A stretch of 64,000 nt of DNA, taken from contig CAZHXF010000009.1 of the NCBI GenBank assembly GCA_964536375.1, forward strand, positions 8,722 through 72,721, written 5' to 3'. Below are positions 26,985 through 36,233 of this stretch, in pieces. The notes under the pieces were generated by a model. That model saw nothing but the letters and a program-made list of their open reading frames with translations, had not been told where the DNA came from and searched no databases. The position numbers and the translations under genes are program-made. This DNA is from Desulfuromonas sp964536375. GTDB taxonomy: Bacteria; Desulfobacterota; Desulfuromonadia; Desulfuromonadales; Desulfuromonadaceae. Within the stretch, counting starts at the first letter, position 1. Each line of letters begins with the position of its first letter.

Positions 26985-27866
26985 ATGGCGCACGACCCAG
27001 AAGAGAAGAAATTTTGGTGGCAACGGCTGTTTGGTAATGCCCACCAAGTTACTTCAGAAGAACATTTGCAGGCCTTGATTCACGCCTCAGAGGAAGATGG
27101 TATTATAAACGCTGCTGAAGGCGAGATGTTCAGCTCTATTATCGAATTTGGCGAGACCATTGTGCGTGAGGTTATGGTGCCCCGCACCGAGATGCACTGT
27201 TGCCCTGTTGAGGCCAGTTTGGAGACGCTAATTGGCAGCATAATTAAATATGGTCATACGCGCATTCCAGTCTACAACCAATCTATTGACCACATAACAG
27301 GTGTTGTGTACGCTAAGGATCTCCTGCGTTACTGGGGTAAGCAACAGGACGAAATCTCACTGAAAAAGTTGATGAGAACTACCTATTTTGTGCCAGAAAC
27401 TAAAAAGGTCGAGGAGTTGTTGCGCGAATTTCGTACCAAGCGCAAACACATTGCCATCGTCATAGATGAATATGGTGGCACCTCCGGGCTTATTACTCTG
27501 GAGGATTTGATTGAAGAGATTGTCGGCGATATCAAAGATGAATATGATATTGAGGAGTGCCTGCTGGTTGAAGAGGGTGAGGGTACTATTGTTATTGATG
27601 CCAGATTAAGTCTGGATGAGTTGGAAGACTACTATCAGTTGCCCGAAATTGAACGCCAGCAGTTTGATTCAGTTGGTGGGTTGCTGCTCCATCACTTGGG
27701 GCATCTGCCCAAGCAAGGTGAAGAGCTAGTTATTGATACCCTGCAATTTACCGTGCTTGATTGTGACGAGCGTGCCATCCATCGTTTACGAGTTATGCCG
27801 CAACTTCATGACGGCACAAACAGCAAGGCTGAGTATTCAGCACATAACCCGACCATTCCCCAATAA
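26985..27866 (+). CDS. corC: CorC/HlyC-family CBS-domain protein
   Basis: Soluble protein with paired CBS domains and a C-terminal transporter-associated domain, of the family associated with magnesium and cobalt efflux. The 293-residue product lacks the membrane CNNM domain. It has a leading acidic helix region (residues 1-60), VMVPRTEM and the two CBS repeats (about 65-185, with HTRIPVYNQSID, HIAIVIDEYGGTSGLITLEDLIEEIVGDI), then a CorC_HlyC domain (about 200-275). In many genomes it sits between ybeY and lnt, as here. Binding of AMP-type nucleotides is a family property, not shown by the sequence. Confidence 0.91.
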   Translation: MAHDPEEKKFWWQRLFGNAHQVTSEEHLQALIHASEEDGIINAAEGEMFSSIIEFGETIVREVMVPRTEMHCCPVEASLETLIGSIIKYGHTRIPVYNQSIDHITGVVYAKDLLRYWGKQQDEISLKKLMRTTYFVPETKKVEELLREFRTKRKHIAIVIDEYGGTSGLITLEDLIEEIVGDIKDEYDIEECLLVEEGEGTIVIDARLSLDELEDYYQLPEIERQQFDSVGGLLLHHLGHLPKQGEELVIDTLQFTVLDCDERAIHRLRVMPQLHDGTNSKAEYSAHNPTIPQ

Positions 27867-27873
27867 GTTAATT

Positions 27874-29409
27874 GTGATTTTCAAGGATAAATATAATAGC
27901 GCTAGCGTGTGTGCTCCCGTGGTCTCTGGGCTGTTGCTGGCTCTGGCTTTTCCCAAAGCCGAATTGGGGTGGGTGGCGTGGCTGGCTTTAGTGCCGCTGT
28001 TCAGTGTCATGCAGCAACGTCCTTGGCGTGCCGGGTTTAGTGCTGGAGTGGTGTTCTTTGCTGTTGTGTTGTATTGGCTCAACAATGTTATGACCACTTT
28101 TGGCAACTTGCCACTTGCTCTGTCAGTTGCTATCTATTTATTGTTAGTCCTCTATCTTGCTGCCTATTGGGGGGCAACATGTTGGTGTGCCTGCCGCATT
28201 TGCCGCCGGCTGCAGTTGCCGATGGCGCTAGTGTTGCCAGTAGTGTGGGTAGTATTTGAGTATGGGCGCAATTATATATTAAGCGGTTTTCCGTGGGGGA
28301 ACATCGCCTATTCACAGACGCCTTATCCGGTTTTAATTCAAAGTGCTGATCTTGGTGGTGTATATGTGCTGGTTTTTTTGCTGGTGCTGGTTAACTCCAC
28401 TATAACGCAGTGCTGGCAAGCGTTACGCCGGCGCGGTGAACTACCGTGGCGTTTGGTGTTGGTTGTAACTACATTATGCTTGGCAAATTACGTTTATGGT
28501 CTATGGCGCATGCATGATATTAACAGCCGTGGTCAAGATCAAACTATGCGTGTCGCGCTAGTTCAGGGCAACATCCAGCAGTCGCTTAAGTGGCAACCGC
28601 ACAATATGGCCGCAACTCTGGATAATTATGCCCAGCTCAGCGCGAGCGTCGATCGACCAGATCTGCTTATTTGGCCAGAAAGTGCGACCCCCTTTTTCTT
28701 TCAAGATGGCGGTATTAAAGCCAACAGGGTGCTATCTGTGGCACGCCAGCAGCAGTCAATGCTGTTATTTGGCAGTCCAGCCTACCGGCTACAGGGTGAA
28801 GGAAGTGACCAGCGCTATCGCTATCTCAATAGCGCTTATCTGCTGTCACCCCAAGGGAAGACATTGGGGCGCAGTGATAAAATTCACCTGGTCCCTTTTG
28901 GTGAATATGTTCCGCTGGCCAACCTGCTCAGTTTTGTAAATAAACTGGCTGATGGTGTTGGAGATTTTGTTTCCGGAACAAAAGCCTTGCTGCCTATAGC
29001 TGACCATCAAGTCGGGGTACTGGTGTGCTACGAAGCTATTTTCCCAGACATTGCCCGGAAACAGGTTAATGGTGGTGCCCAGTTGTTGGTAAATATTACT
29101 AACGACTCATGGTTTGGCGACTCATCAGCACCGTGGCAACATTTGGCCATGACGTGCTGGCGGGCAGTAGAAAATCGTGTGTGGATTGCCCGTTGTGCCA
29201 ATAGTGGGGTGAGTGCCTTCATCAATCCTGTCGGGGAGGTGATAAGTCAATCGCACCTTTTTCAGCGAGAAACCCTGAGCGCGCAGGTTTATTTTGCTGA
29301 TGACACTAGCCTTTATACCCGTACTGGTGATACTGTACCGCTTTTGCTCAGTTTGGTGGTAATTACGTGGCTGTGGCAAAGTCGTAAACGCAAAATCTTA
29401 CACCAATAA
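27874..29409 (+). CDS. lnt: Apolipoprotein N-acyltransferase
   Basis: Adds the third acyl chain to the N-terminal cysteine of lipoproteins at the periplasmic face of the inner membrane. The open frame begins inside corC, but the GTG at 27874, 8 nt past the corC stop, gives 511 residues, nearly the length of the E. coli enzyme. The N-terminal part has several transmembrane helices (about residues 8-195) and a C-terminal one (about 485-505). The nitrilase-type domain carries the catalytic triad: Glu269 in WPESATP, Lys336 in DKIHLVPFGEY and Cys385 in VCYEAIFPD. The exact start is the least certain point. Confidence 0.92.
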   Translation: MIFKDKYNSASVCAPVVSGLLLALAFPKAELGWVAWLALVPLFSVMQQRPWRAGFSAGVVFFAVVLYWLNNVMTTFGNLPLALSVAIYLLLVLYLAAYWGATCWCACRICRRLQLPMALVLPVVWVVFEYGRNYILSGFPWGNIAYSQTPYPVLIQSADLGGVYVLVFLLVLVNSTITQCWQALRRRGELPWRLVLVVTTLCLANYVYGLWRMHDINSRGQDQTMRVALVQGNIQQSLKWQPHNMAATLDNYAQLSASVDRPDLLIWPESATPFFFQDGGIKANRVLSVARQQQSMLLFGSPAYRLQGEGSDQRYRYLNSAYLLSPQGKTLGRSDKIHLVPFGEYVPLANLLSFVNKLADGVGDFVSGTKALLPIADHQVGVLVCYEAIFPDIARKQVNGGAQLLVNITNDSWFGDSSAPWQHLAMTCWRAVENRVWIARCANSGVSAFINPVGEVISQSHLFQRETLSAQVYFADDTSLYTRTGDTVPLLLSLVVITWLWQSRKRKILHQ

Positions 29410-29449
29410 ACAACTGTATCGTTGTTTAGTCTGGTAAGGGATCGAGTAT

Positions 29450-30548
29450 ATGTTTCGTAACGAAATTGAACGCATAAAACTGGTGGCTGCAAAGCTCGAT
29501 GAGCTGAGGGGGTATCTTTGACATCCCGGAAAAACAGGAGCGGGTCAGCGAGTTAGATGCGACTATTGCTGCGCCAGATTTCTGGGATCAGGGTGAAAAA
29601 GCGCAGGATTTACTCAGAGAACGAACTATTCTGCATAAGCTGGTGAACAATTGGGAGCAGGCGGCTCAGACCCTCGAAGATATGCAGGTGTTAGTCGAAC
29701 TGGGCGCCGAGAGTGAAGACGAAGAGACGCAAACCGAGGTGCAGCAGTTGCTGGTGCAGGTCGAGGGGCAACTGGGTAAGATGGAGTTTGCCCGCATGCT
29801 CTCGGGTGAACACGATAGTAACAATGCTATTGTGAGTATAAATGCTGGAGCCGGGGGGACCGAAGCGCAGGATTGGGCCGATATGTTGTTGCGCATGTAT
29901 CTGCGTTTTTGCACTCTCAAGGGGTTTACTACTAAAATTACCGATTATCAGCCCGGTGATGATGCCGGGGTCAAGGGGGTAACCTTTACCGTCGATGGTG
30001 AATACGCCTATGGTTGGTTGCGCCCTGAGATGGGTATCCATCGGCTGGTGCGCATATCTCCTTTTGATGCGGCATCCAAACGGCATACATCATTTTGTTC
30101 GGTTTTTGTTTTTCCCGAACTGGATGACAGTATTGAGGTGGAAATTTTGGACAAGGATCTTAAAATTGACACTTTTCGCGCTAGTGGTGCTGGTGGTCAG
30201 CATATCAATAAAACTGATTCAGCAATTCGTATCACCCACTTGCCCACCGGTATTGTTGTCGCCTGTCAGGATCAGCGTTCTCAGCATAACAACAAAGCTG
30301 AGGCGATGCGCCAGTTGAAGGCGCGGTTATATGAACAGGAATTGAGTAAAAAAGAGGAGGAGGCTAACGCCTTGTCCGGCGATAAAAAAGAGATCGGCTG
30401 GGGTAGTCAGATCCGCTCCTACGTGTTGCATCCGTATCGCATGGTCAAGGATCATCGCACAGGATATGAGGTTGGCAATACTGATGCGGTGCTAGATGGG
30501 CACATCGAAGATTTTATTGAGGCTTATCTGTTGGGTAAACAGCGCTAA
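29450..30548 (+). CDS. prfB: Peptide chain release factor 2, with programmed +1 ribosomal frameshift
   Basis: Recognises UGA and UAA stop codons and triggers peptide release. The gene is read in two frames: 23 codons from the ATG at 29450 end at an in-frame TGA (29519-29521), and after a +1 shift at CTT the frame continues from 29520 to 30548, giving 365 residues in all. The second frame holds the domain with GAGGTEAQDWADM and the peptidyl-hydrolysis motif GAGGQHINKTDSAIR, with the RF2-type codon-recognition region between them. A ribosome-binding site (TAAGGGAT) precedes the ATG. A simple gene caller would truncate it to a start near 29643. It lies between lnt and lysS. Confidence 0.97.
29507..29522 (+). 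promoter_or_regulatory. prfB autoregulatory +1 frameshift site
   Basis: An internal Shine-Dalgarno-like AGGGGG lies three bases before CTT, which is followed by TGA and C (CTT TGA C). This is the canonical RF2 site: when RF2 is scarce the ribosome pauses at UGA and slips +1 on CUU, so the factor controls its own synthesis. Confidence 0.96.
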
Positions 30549-30643
30549 CAGGGAAGTTGGAATCTAGACCATGAATCCGTTGCTTGATTTAGCCAGCTTT
30601 GTTGGCAGCGGATTATGTACCTATATGAAGGGAATAGTTGAAG

Positions 30644-32128
30644 ATGGAAGAAATTAATGACTTAGTAGCACAGCGCCAAGCTAAAGCAGAGGAGCTGCGT
30701 GCTGAAGGGGTGAATCCGTACACCAACGGTTTTGAAGTAACACATCAGAACGCCCAAATACACCAAGCGCATGCTGCTGACAGTGGCGCAGATTTGGAAA
30801 ACTGCAGTAAGGAATATATTATTGCCGGGCGTATTATGGCGCGGCGTGATTTTGGTAAGGCTGCTTTCATTCAGTTGCAGGATCGCACCGGCAAAATACA
30901 GATCTATGTTGCCAAGAACAATATTGGTGATGCCAGTTTTGCAGTGTTCGGCAAGCTTGATGTGGGGGATATTGTTGGCGTTAGCGGTAAGCCGTTTCGC
31001 ACCAAGACCGATGAGTTGTCGCTGCGGGCGGGAACGCTGCAGTTGTTGACTAAATCGTTGCAACCGTTGCCGGAAAAATGGCACGGGTTGACCGATGTGG
31101 AAACTCGCTATCGGCAACGCTATCTTGATCTGATAGTCAATCCAGAAGTCGGAGAAGTGTTTAAAAAGCGCAGCCGGATAATCACCTTGATGCGCGATTT
31201 TATGCAGCAGCGTGATTACCTCGAAGTTGAAACGCCGATGATGCAGCAGGTGGCTGGTGGTGCTACGGCAAAGCCATTCGTTACTTATCACAATACCCTG
31301 AAAATGGATCTTTACCTACGCATTGCCCCTGAACTGTATTTGAAGCGCCTTATTGTCGGCGGCTTTGAGCGGGTGTTTGAGATCAACAGAAATTTCCGTA
31401 ACGAGGGCATTTCTATCCAGCACAATCCGGAATTTACCATGATGGAGTTTTATCAGGCTTATGCCACCTATCATGATCTGATGGATTTGACCGAAGAGAT
31501 GCTGGGCGGTATTGCCGAGCAGGTGTGTGGCAGCAAGGTTATCAGTTATGCCGGGCGTGAAGTTGATTTGACCGCTCCGTGGCAGCGCTTGACGGTGAAA
31601 GAGGCCGTGGTCAAATATGGCGATATTTCTATGGAAGATGTGCAAGATCATGGCAAAGCTCTGGCTTATGCACGCCAACTCGGTCTCGCATTCGATGATA
31701 ATATTGGCTATGGTAAACTGCTCACCGAACTGTTTGATGAGGTTGCCGAACCAAAATTATGGCACCCGACCTTTGTTACTGAATATCCTACCGATATATC
31801 GCCTTTATCACGGCGCAATGATGAAAATCCTGAAGTTGTAGATCGCTTTGAACTGTTTGTCGTTGGGCGGGAACTGGCTAATGCTTTTTCCGAACTCAAT
31901 GATCCAGTTGATCAAAAAGGGCGCTTTATGGACCAGTTGGCCGAAAAAGAGGCCGGTGATGATGAAGCGCATGCTATGGATGAGGATTATGTGCGCGCTC
32001 TGGAGTACGGATTGCCACCGACGGCTGGAGAGGGGATCGGCATCGATCGTCTGGTGATGTTGCTCACCGATTCAGCTTCGATACGTGACGTAATCCTGTT
32101 TCCCCAGCTGCGCAAGGAAATGCGTTAA
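30644..32128 (+). CDS. lysS: Lysyl-tRNA synthetase (class II)
   Basis: Charges tRNA-Lys with lysine. The 494-residue product has an N-terminal OB-fold anticodon-binding domain (about residues 50-165, with IIAGRIMARRDFGKAAFIQLQD) and a class II catalytic core with motif 1 around FLEVETPMM-type sequence (here YLEVETPMMQQVAGGATAKP), motif 2 around FEINRNFRNEGIS and EFTMMEFYQAY, and motif 3 GIGIDRLVMLLTD. Translation is taken from the ATG at 30644; an in-frame TTG lies 6 nt earlier. It follows prfB after 95 nt of sequence with no gene. Confidence 0.97.
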   Translation: MEEINDLVAQRQAKAEELRAEGVNPYTNGFEVTHQNAQIHQAHAADSGADLENCSKEYIIAGRIMARRDFGKAAFIQLQDRTGKIQIYVAKNNIGDASFAVFGKLDVGDIVGVSGKPFRTKTDELSLRAGTLQLLTKSLQPLPEKWHGLTDVETRYRQRYLDLIVNPEVGEVFKKRSRIITLMRDFMQQRDYLEVETPMMQQVAGGATAKPFVTYHNTLKMDLYLRIAPELYLKRLIVGGFERVFEINRNFRNEGISIQHNPEFTMMEFYQAYATYHDLMDLTEEMLGGIAEQVCGSKVISYAGREVDLTAPWQRLTVKEAVVKYGDISMEDVQDHGKALAYARQLGLAFDDNIGYGKLLTELFDEVAEPKLWHPTFVTEYPTDISPLSRRNDENPEVVDRFELFVVGRELANAFSELNDPVDQKGRFMDQLAEKEAGDDEAHAMDEDYVRALEYGLPPTAGEGIGIDRLVMLLTDSASIRDVILFPQLRKEMR

Positions 32129-32208
32129 CGTTTGTCTCATGACTGTCGCCGCTACTTTGTCTGTGCAGTTATCTGCGCAAGTAATTCATTAATTTAGGTG
32201 TATTCACT

Positions 32209-33459
32209 ATGGGCTATGAATGGTTTATCAGCTTGCGCTATCTGCGAGCCAAGCGTAAGCAAACCTTCATTTCAGTGATTTCGTTTATTTCCGTTACCGG
32301 GGTCACTCTCGGAGTAGCCGCTTTAATTCTGGTGCTGGCGATAATGACCGGTTTTCACGATGGCGTGCGCCAGCAGATACTGGGTAACATTCCCCATATA
32401 ATTGTACAAAAACACTCTGGAAATATCTCGGCATGGCAGCAGGTGGTTGACCAACTTCAGCAGCAATCTGATCAGATAACCTCGGCGCAACCATTTGTGG
32501 TTAAAGAGGCGATGTTGCTGGCAAATGGCAATGTGGCTGCGGTCAATGTTAAAGGGGTGACAGCGTCTAACCGGATATTTGAACAGCAATTTTTAACCAA
32601 AACTGACACTGTACAACAGGCGCTGTTCGCGGGCACTGGTCCAGTGCCGGGTATTGTTATTGCCGCAGATTCTGCTGCCAGTTTAGGGGTGAGTTTGGGT
32701 GATCGCGTCAATGTTATTCCCCCTGATTTTAATCTTACCCCTTTTGGTTTGGTGCCAAAGATAAAGCCTTTTGAAGTGGTGGCGATAGCGCGGCAACACG
32801 GCGGGTTCCTCGATACCTATTATGCTTATATTGATTTGTACCAAGCGCAACATTTTATTGGAGCGCCGAATCAGGTCAGCGGTATAGAGCTTGAGGTTGA
32901 TGGTTATGATCAAGCAGTAGGTGTTGCCAGCAAACTGCGCCAACACTTTGCTTATCCATATTCCATCCGCTCATGGGAAGATATGTTTGGCTCTTTTCTT
33001 GCCGCGTTAAATCTGGAAAAGTTGGGGCTGTTCATTGTCTTGGGCATAATCGTTTTGGTGGCAGCGTTCAATATCGCCACAACTCTGATTATGGTGGTCA
33101 TGGAAAAGCATAAGGATATCGCTATTTTGCGTTCGATGGGGGCGAAGTCAGCAAGTATTTTGAAAATATTTGTTTTTGAGGGATTACTGATTGGTACTAC
33201 GGGGACAATGTGTGGTGCTGGTCTTGGTTTGCTGTTAGCTATTAATGCTGATGCAATTATTACTTGGTTAGAGCGTAATTTGCACGTAACCATTTTTGAT
33301 AAAGCTGTGTATGGTATGGAGCATTTCCCGTCCCAGGTAGTTAGCACAGATGTGATTGTCGTAGTAGTTACATCGATGATTATCTGTTTATTGGCCACGG
33401 TTTATCCGGCGCTGCGCGCAGCTAGGCTCGATCCTGCTGAATCGCTGCGTTACGAATAG
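32209..33459 (+). CDS. lolE: Lipoprotein-releasing ABC transporter permease LolC/LolE family
   Basis: Permease of the Lol system, which extracts mature lipoproteins from the inner membrane for transfer to the outer membrane. The 416-residue product begins with FISLRYLRAKRKQTFISVISFIS, has an N-terminal transmembrane helix (about residues 25-48), a large periplasmic MacB-like domain (about 50-265) and three C-terminal helices (about 270-295, 318-342, 378-402) of the FtsX family. Only one such gene is present beside lolD, so the transporter is probably a homodimer of one permease, as in other bacteria with a single LolC/E-type gene. Whether it is closer to LolC or LolE was not tested. Confidence 0.92.
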   Translation: MGYEWFISLRYLRAKRKQTFISVISFISVTGVTLGVAALILVLAIMTGFHDGVRQQILGNIPHIIVQKHSGNISAWQQVVDQLQQQSDQITSAQPFVVKEAMLLANGNVAAVNVKGVTASNRIFEQQFLTKTDTVQQALFAGTGPVPGIVIAADSAASLGVSLGDRVNVIPPDFNLTPFGLVPKIKPFEVVAIARQHGGFLDTYYAYIDLYQAQHFIGAPNQVSGIELEVDGYDQAVGVASKLRQHFAYPYSIRSWEDMFGSFLAALNLEKLGLFIVLGIIVLVAAFNIATTLIMVVMEKHKDIAILRSMGAKSASILKIFVFEGLLIGTTGTMCGAGLGLLLAINADAIITWLERNLHVTIFDKAVYGMEHFPSQVVSTDVIVVVVTSMIICLLATVYPALRAARLDPAESLRYE

Positions 33460-33471
33460 AGTATATAGCAG

Positions 33472-34206
33472 ATGCCCTCCGATAACTGTCATAAGCCTGC
33501 GACCACTACTGAACATAAAATATTGCTGCGTACCCACCAACTGGGCAAATCATTTTTCACTGAGCAAGGTGAATTGACAGTACTCAAGGATGTCAATTTG
33601 ACCATTAACGTGCGTCAACGTGTGGCAGTGGTGGGCGAGTCTGGCTCTGGTAAAACAACGCTGATGCACATTCTCGGAACTCTGGATCGACCAACGGCTG
33701 GCACCTGTTACTTCGATGAGGTGGATTTGTTCGCCTTGCCTGCCCCCAGGTTGGATAGTTTTCGCAATCTGAGTTTAGGTTTTGTTTTTCAGTTTCATCA
33801 ACTGCTGCCAGAATTTACTGCTTTGGAAAATGTTATGATGCCCGCCTTGATCTCTGGGCTAAAGCATAATCAGGCAAAAAAACAGGCGGAACTTTTACTT
33901 GGGCAAACTGGTTTGGCGCACAGATTTCAGCATAAGCCGGGGCAGTTATCCGGCGGTGAGCAGCAGCGCGTTGCCATTGCCCGAGCTTTGGTGCTTAAAC
34001 CGAAATTGCTGATCGCTGATGAACCGACAGGTAATTTAGATTCTAAGACCTCTGATGAGATATACACCTTACTAGATCGCTTACATGCCGAGCATGAATT
34101 GACCATGGTGCTAGTAACCCATAACATGGAATTGGCGCAGCGGATGGATAAAACTTTGTGTATTAGCGATGGATCAGTTGCTGATATAGCTATGAATAGT
34201 AACTAG
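33472..34206 (+). CDS. lolD: Lipoprotein-releasing system ATP-binding protein LolD
   Basis: ATPase partner of the Lol permease. The 244-residue product has Walker A GESGSGKT (about residues 56-63), the signature LSGGEQQRVAIARAL, Walker B LLIADEPTGNLD and VTHNMEL. It has about 18 extra N-terminal residues before the conserved LLRTHQLGKSF. It starts 12 nt after the permease stop, so the two are cotranscribed. The ATG lacks a strong ribosome-binding site, which suggests translational coupling. Confidence 0.94.
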   Translation: MPSDNCHKPATTTEHKILLRTHQLGKSFFTEQGELTVLKDVNLTINVRQRVAVVGESGSGKTTLMHILGTLDRPTAGTCYFDEVDLFALPAPRLDSFRNLSLGFVFQFHQLLPEFTALENVMMPALISGLKHNQAKKQAELLLGQTGLAHRFQHKPGQLSGGEQQRVAIARALVLKPKLLIADEPTGNLDSKTSDEIYTLLDRLHAEHELTMVLVTHNMELAQRMDKTLCISDGSVADIAMNSN

Positions 34207-34274
34207 CTGTTTATGTAGGCAAAATTGTGCATAGATTAGCCCGGTATCTGATGCGTTACGGGGCAGCTTTTAGG

Positions 34275-34303
34275 TTTACACATTAGGGACGATTGACTAT
34301 AGT
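34275..34303 (+). promoter_or_regulatory. Candidate sigma-70-type promoter of the bamA-lpx operon
   Basis: TTTACA (34275-34280, one mismatch to the -35 consensus), a 17-nt spacer, and TATAGT (34298-34303, one mismatch to the -10 consensus) lie 43 nt before the bamA start. This is the best promoter-like match noticed by eye in the window. Confidence 0.6.
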
Positions 34304-34346
34304 ATAGCCCTTCGATTGTTGAGGAAATAACTGGAGAAATAACAAT

Positions 34347-36203
34347 ATGTTCAAGAAGTATATCCTGTGCGCCCTGTGTTTATTGCCCATAATGGTTGGC
34401 AGCGCTTTTGCGTCGCAACGTGTGTCTGCGATTCGTATTGAAGGGCTTAACCGTGTAGACGAAGCCAGCGTTCAGGCGGTTTTGACCACAAAAGTTGGTC
34501 AGGACTATTCTGCTGCGGGAGTTGATGAAGATGTGCGCGCTATCTATGCGCTTGGTCATTTCAAAGATATCGAAGTTACTACGGAGGACGCTGATGGTAC
34601 GGTGATTTTGAAGTATGTAGTACTGGAGCGCCCGCTGATTCGCAAAATTAAGATTGATGGTAACAAAGAGTTGAAAAACAGTAAGGTGCGCTCAGCGTTA
34701 ACCATGCGCACACCTAGCATTTTGAATCCGAAAATATTGCAGGAAAGTGTCGCGGCAATAAAACAGCTTTATGTTGATGACGGCTTCTACGCGGTGGCAG
34801 TAAGTACTCAGGTGAAAAAGACTAAGAAGAACGAGGCTACGGTCACTATTAATATCGTTGAGGGGACTAAGGTCACAATCGACGATATTGAGTTTGAGGG
34901 TAACAGTGTCTTTTCTGCGCGGAAATTGCGCGGCTTTATGCAGACCAAAGAGTGGTGGATTTTTTCCTGGATCACCAGTGGCGGCACCTACAATGAGGCC
35001 ATGCTGGATAATGATGTTGAACACATCAAGGACGAATATTTTAACGAGGGCTACGTAAAAGTTCGTGTTAAACAACCGTTGATCACTCTGTCTGATGATA
35101 AAGAGGAGATGGATATCCTCATCGATATTGACGAGGGAGAGCAATATTTCCTTGGCAGTATGTCTATAGAAGGTGATCTGTTGCTGGAAGAAGCAGAACT
35201 GATGAAGATGGTGCGCTTTAAGGCTGGCGATGTGTTCAGTCGTAAGCAGTTGCGCGATGACATCAAGCACCTCAATGATTATTATGCCAACCGTGGTTAT
35301 GCTTACGTTAACGTCTCACCGGCAACCTTGATCAATAAAGAGCAGAAAACTGTCGACGTAACCTTCCATATTGAGCAGGGTGTCGAGGTGCACATCGGTC
35401 AGATCAATGTCGGGGGTAACACCAAGACGCGTGATAAGGTTATCCGGCGCGAAATCACTATTGTGGAAGGTGATCTCTACAGTTCCGGGCGCTTGGATAC
35501 GAGCAAAAAACGGTTGGACAACCTCGGATTTTTCAGTGAGGTAAACGTTGATACGGTAAATGGCGATGATCAGCAAATAATGGATGTTCAGGTCGATGTA
35601 AAAGAGCAAGCTACCGGAACTTTCAGTGTTGGTTTTGGCTATTCATCTGTTGATGGTCTTATCGGGCAGGGTTCGATAAGTCAGGATAATTTCCTCGGGC
35701 GGGCTTTACAGTTGAATCTGGCGGGCTCCTTTGGCGGCACCAGCACCACCTACCAGTTGGGTATTCTTGACCCATATTTTATGGATAAGAATCTGGCTCT
35801 GGGCTTTGACCTGTATAATACTGATCGTGAGTGGGACGAATATTCCAAAAAAGCCATCGGTGGCGACATTAAACTGGGTGTGCCGCTGAGTTACAACACG
35901 CGTACTTTCTTCATCTATAAATATGAGGAAAAAGAGATCTACGANNNNNNNNNNNNNNNNNNNNNNNNNNNNNNNNNNNNNNNNNNNNNNNNNNNNNNNN
36001 NNNNNNNNNNNNNNNNNNNNNNNNNNNNNNNNNNNNNNNNNNNNGGCGAAGAATATTTTTCCAATATGCGTTACAGCGTTGGTGCTGGTATTCGCTGGAA
36101 AAGTCCTCTCGGACCATTGCGCTTGGAGTGGGGCTATAATCTTGACCCAGAACCATGGGAAAACGACTCGAAATTTGATTTCTCTATTGGTAAGTTTTTC
36201 TAA
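34347..36203 (+). CDS. bamA: Outer membrane protein assembly factor BamA (interrupted by assembly gap)
   Basis: Central Omp85 component of the BAM complex that folds beta-barrel proteins into the outer membrane. It has a signal peptide (about residues 1-22, ending SAFA), five POTRA domains (about 23-425, first one with AIRIEGLNRVDEASV), and the start of the beta-barrel with SVGFGYSSVDGLIGQGSISQ. A run of 100 N replaces part of the barrel; after it come YSVGAGIRWKSPLGPLRLEWG and a terminal aromatic residue (GKFF). The sequenced parts total about 585 residues against some 750-800 in the family, so the missing stretch is probably longer than 100 nt, and frame continuity across the gap means nothing. 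Confidence 0.93.
   Translation: MFKKYILCALCLLPIMVGSAFASQRVSAIRIEGLNRVDEASVQAVLTTKVGQDYSAAGVDEDVRAIYALGHFKDIEVTTEDADGTVILKYVVLERPLIRKIKIDGNKELKNSKVRSALTMRTPSILNPKILQESVAAIKQLYVDDGFYAVAVSTQVKKTKKNEATVTINIVEGTKVTIDDIEFEGNSVFSARKLRGFMQTKEWWIFSWITSGGTYNEAMLDNDVEHIKDEYFNEGYVKVRVKQPLITLSDDKEEMDILIDIDEGEQYFLGSMSIEGDLLLEEAELMKMVRFKAGDVFSRKQLRDDIKHLNDYYANRGYAYVNVSPATLINKEQKTVDVTFHIEQGVEVHIGQINVGGNTKTRDKVIRREITIVEGDLYSSGRLDTSKKRLDNLGFFSEVNVDTVNGDDQQIMDVQVDVKEQATGTFSVGFGYSSVDGLIGQGSISQDNFLGRALQLNLAGSFGGTSTTYQLGILDPYFMDKNLALGFDLYNTDREWDEYSKKAIGGDIKLGVPLSYNTRTFFIYKYEEKEIYXXXXXXXXXXXXXXXXXXXXXXXXXXXXXXXXXXGEEYFSNMRYSVGAGIRWKSPLGPLRLEWGYNLDPEPWENDSKFDFSIGKFF
35945..36044. other. Assembly gap of 100 N inside bamA
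   Basis: Exactly 100 unspecified bases, the usual placeholder for a gap of unknown size. It removes part of the BamA beta-barrel. Confidence 0.99.
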
Positions 36204-36233
36204 CCTCTGTTGATTTTTGCTAAGGAGTAAAAG

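Noticed and set aside
29643..30548. prfB as a 301-residue protein starting at 29643
   Set aside because: Upstream codons in the same frame continue the RF2 N-terminus back to a canonical frameshift site and an ATG at 29450 with a ribosome-binding site.
30662..31291. 209-codon minus-strand frame inside lysS
   Set aside because: It lies opposite the well-conserved lysyl-tRNA synthetase and is a shadow frame.
34698..35270. 190-codon minus-strand frame opposite bamA
   Set aside because: Shadow of the POTRA-coding sequence; no recognisable features.
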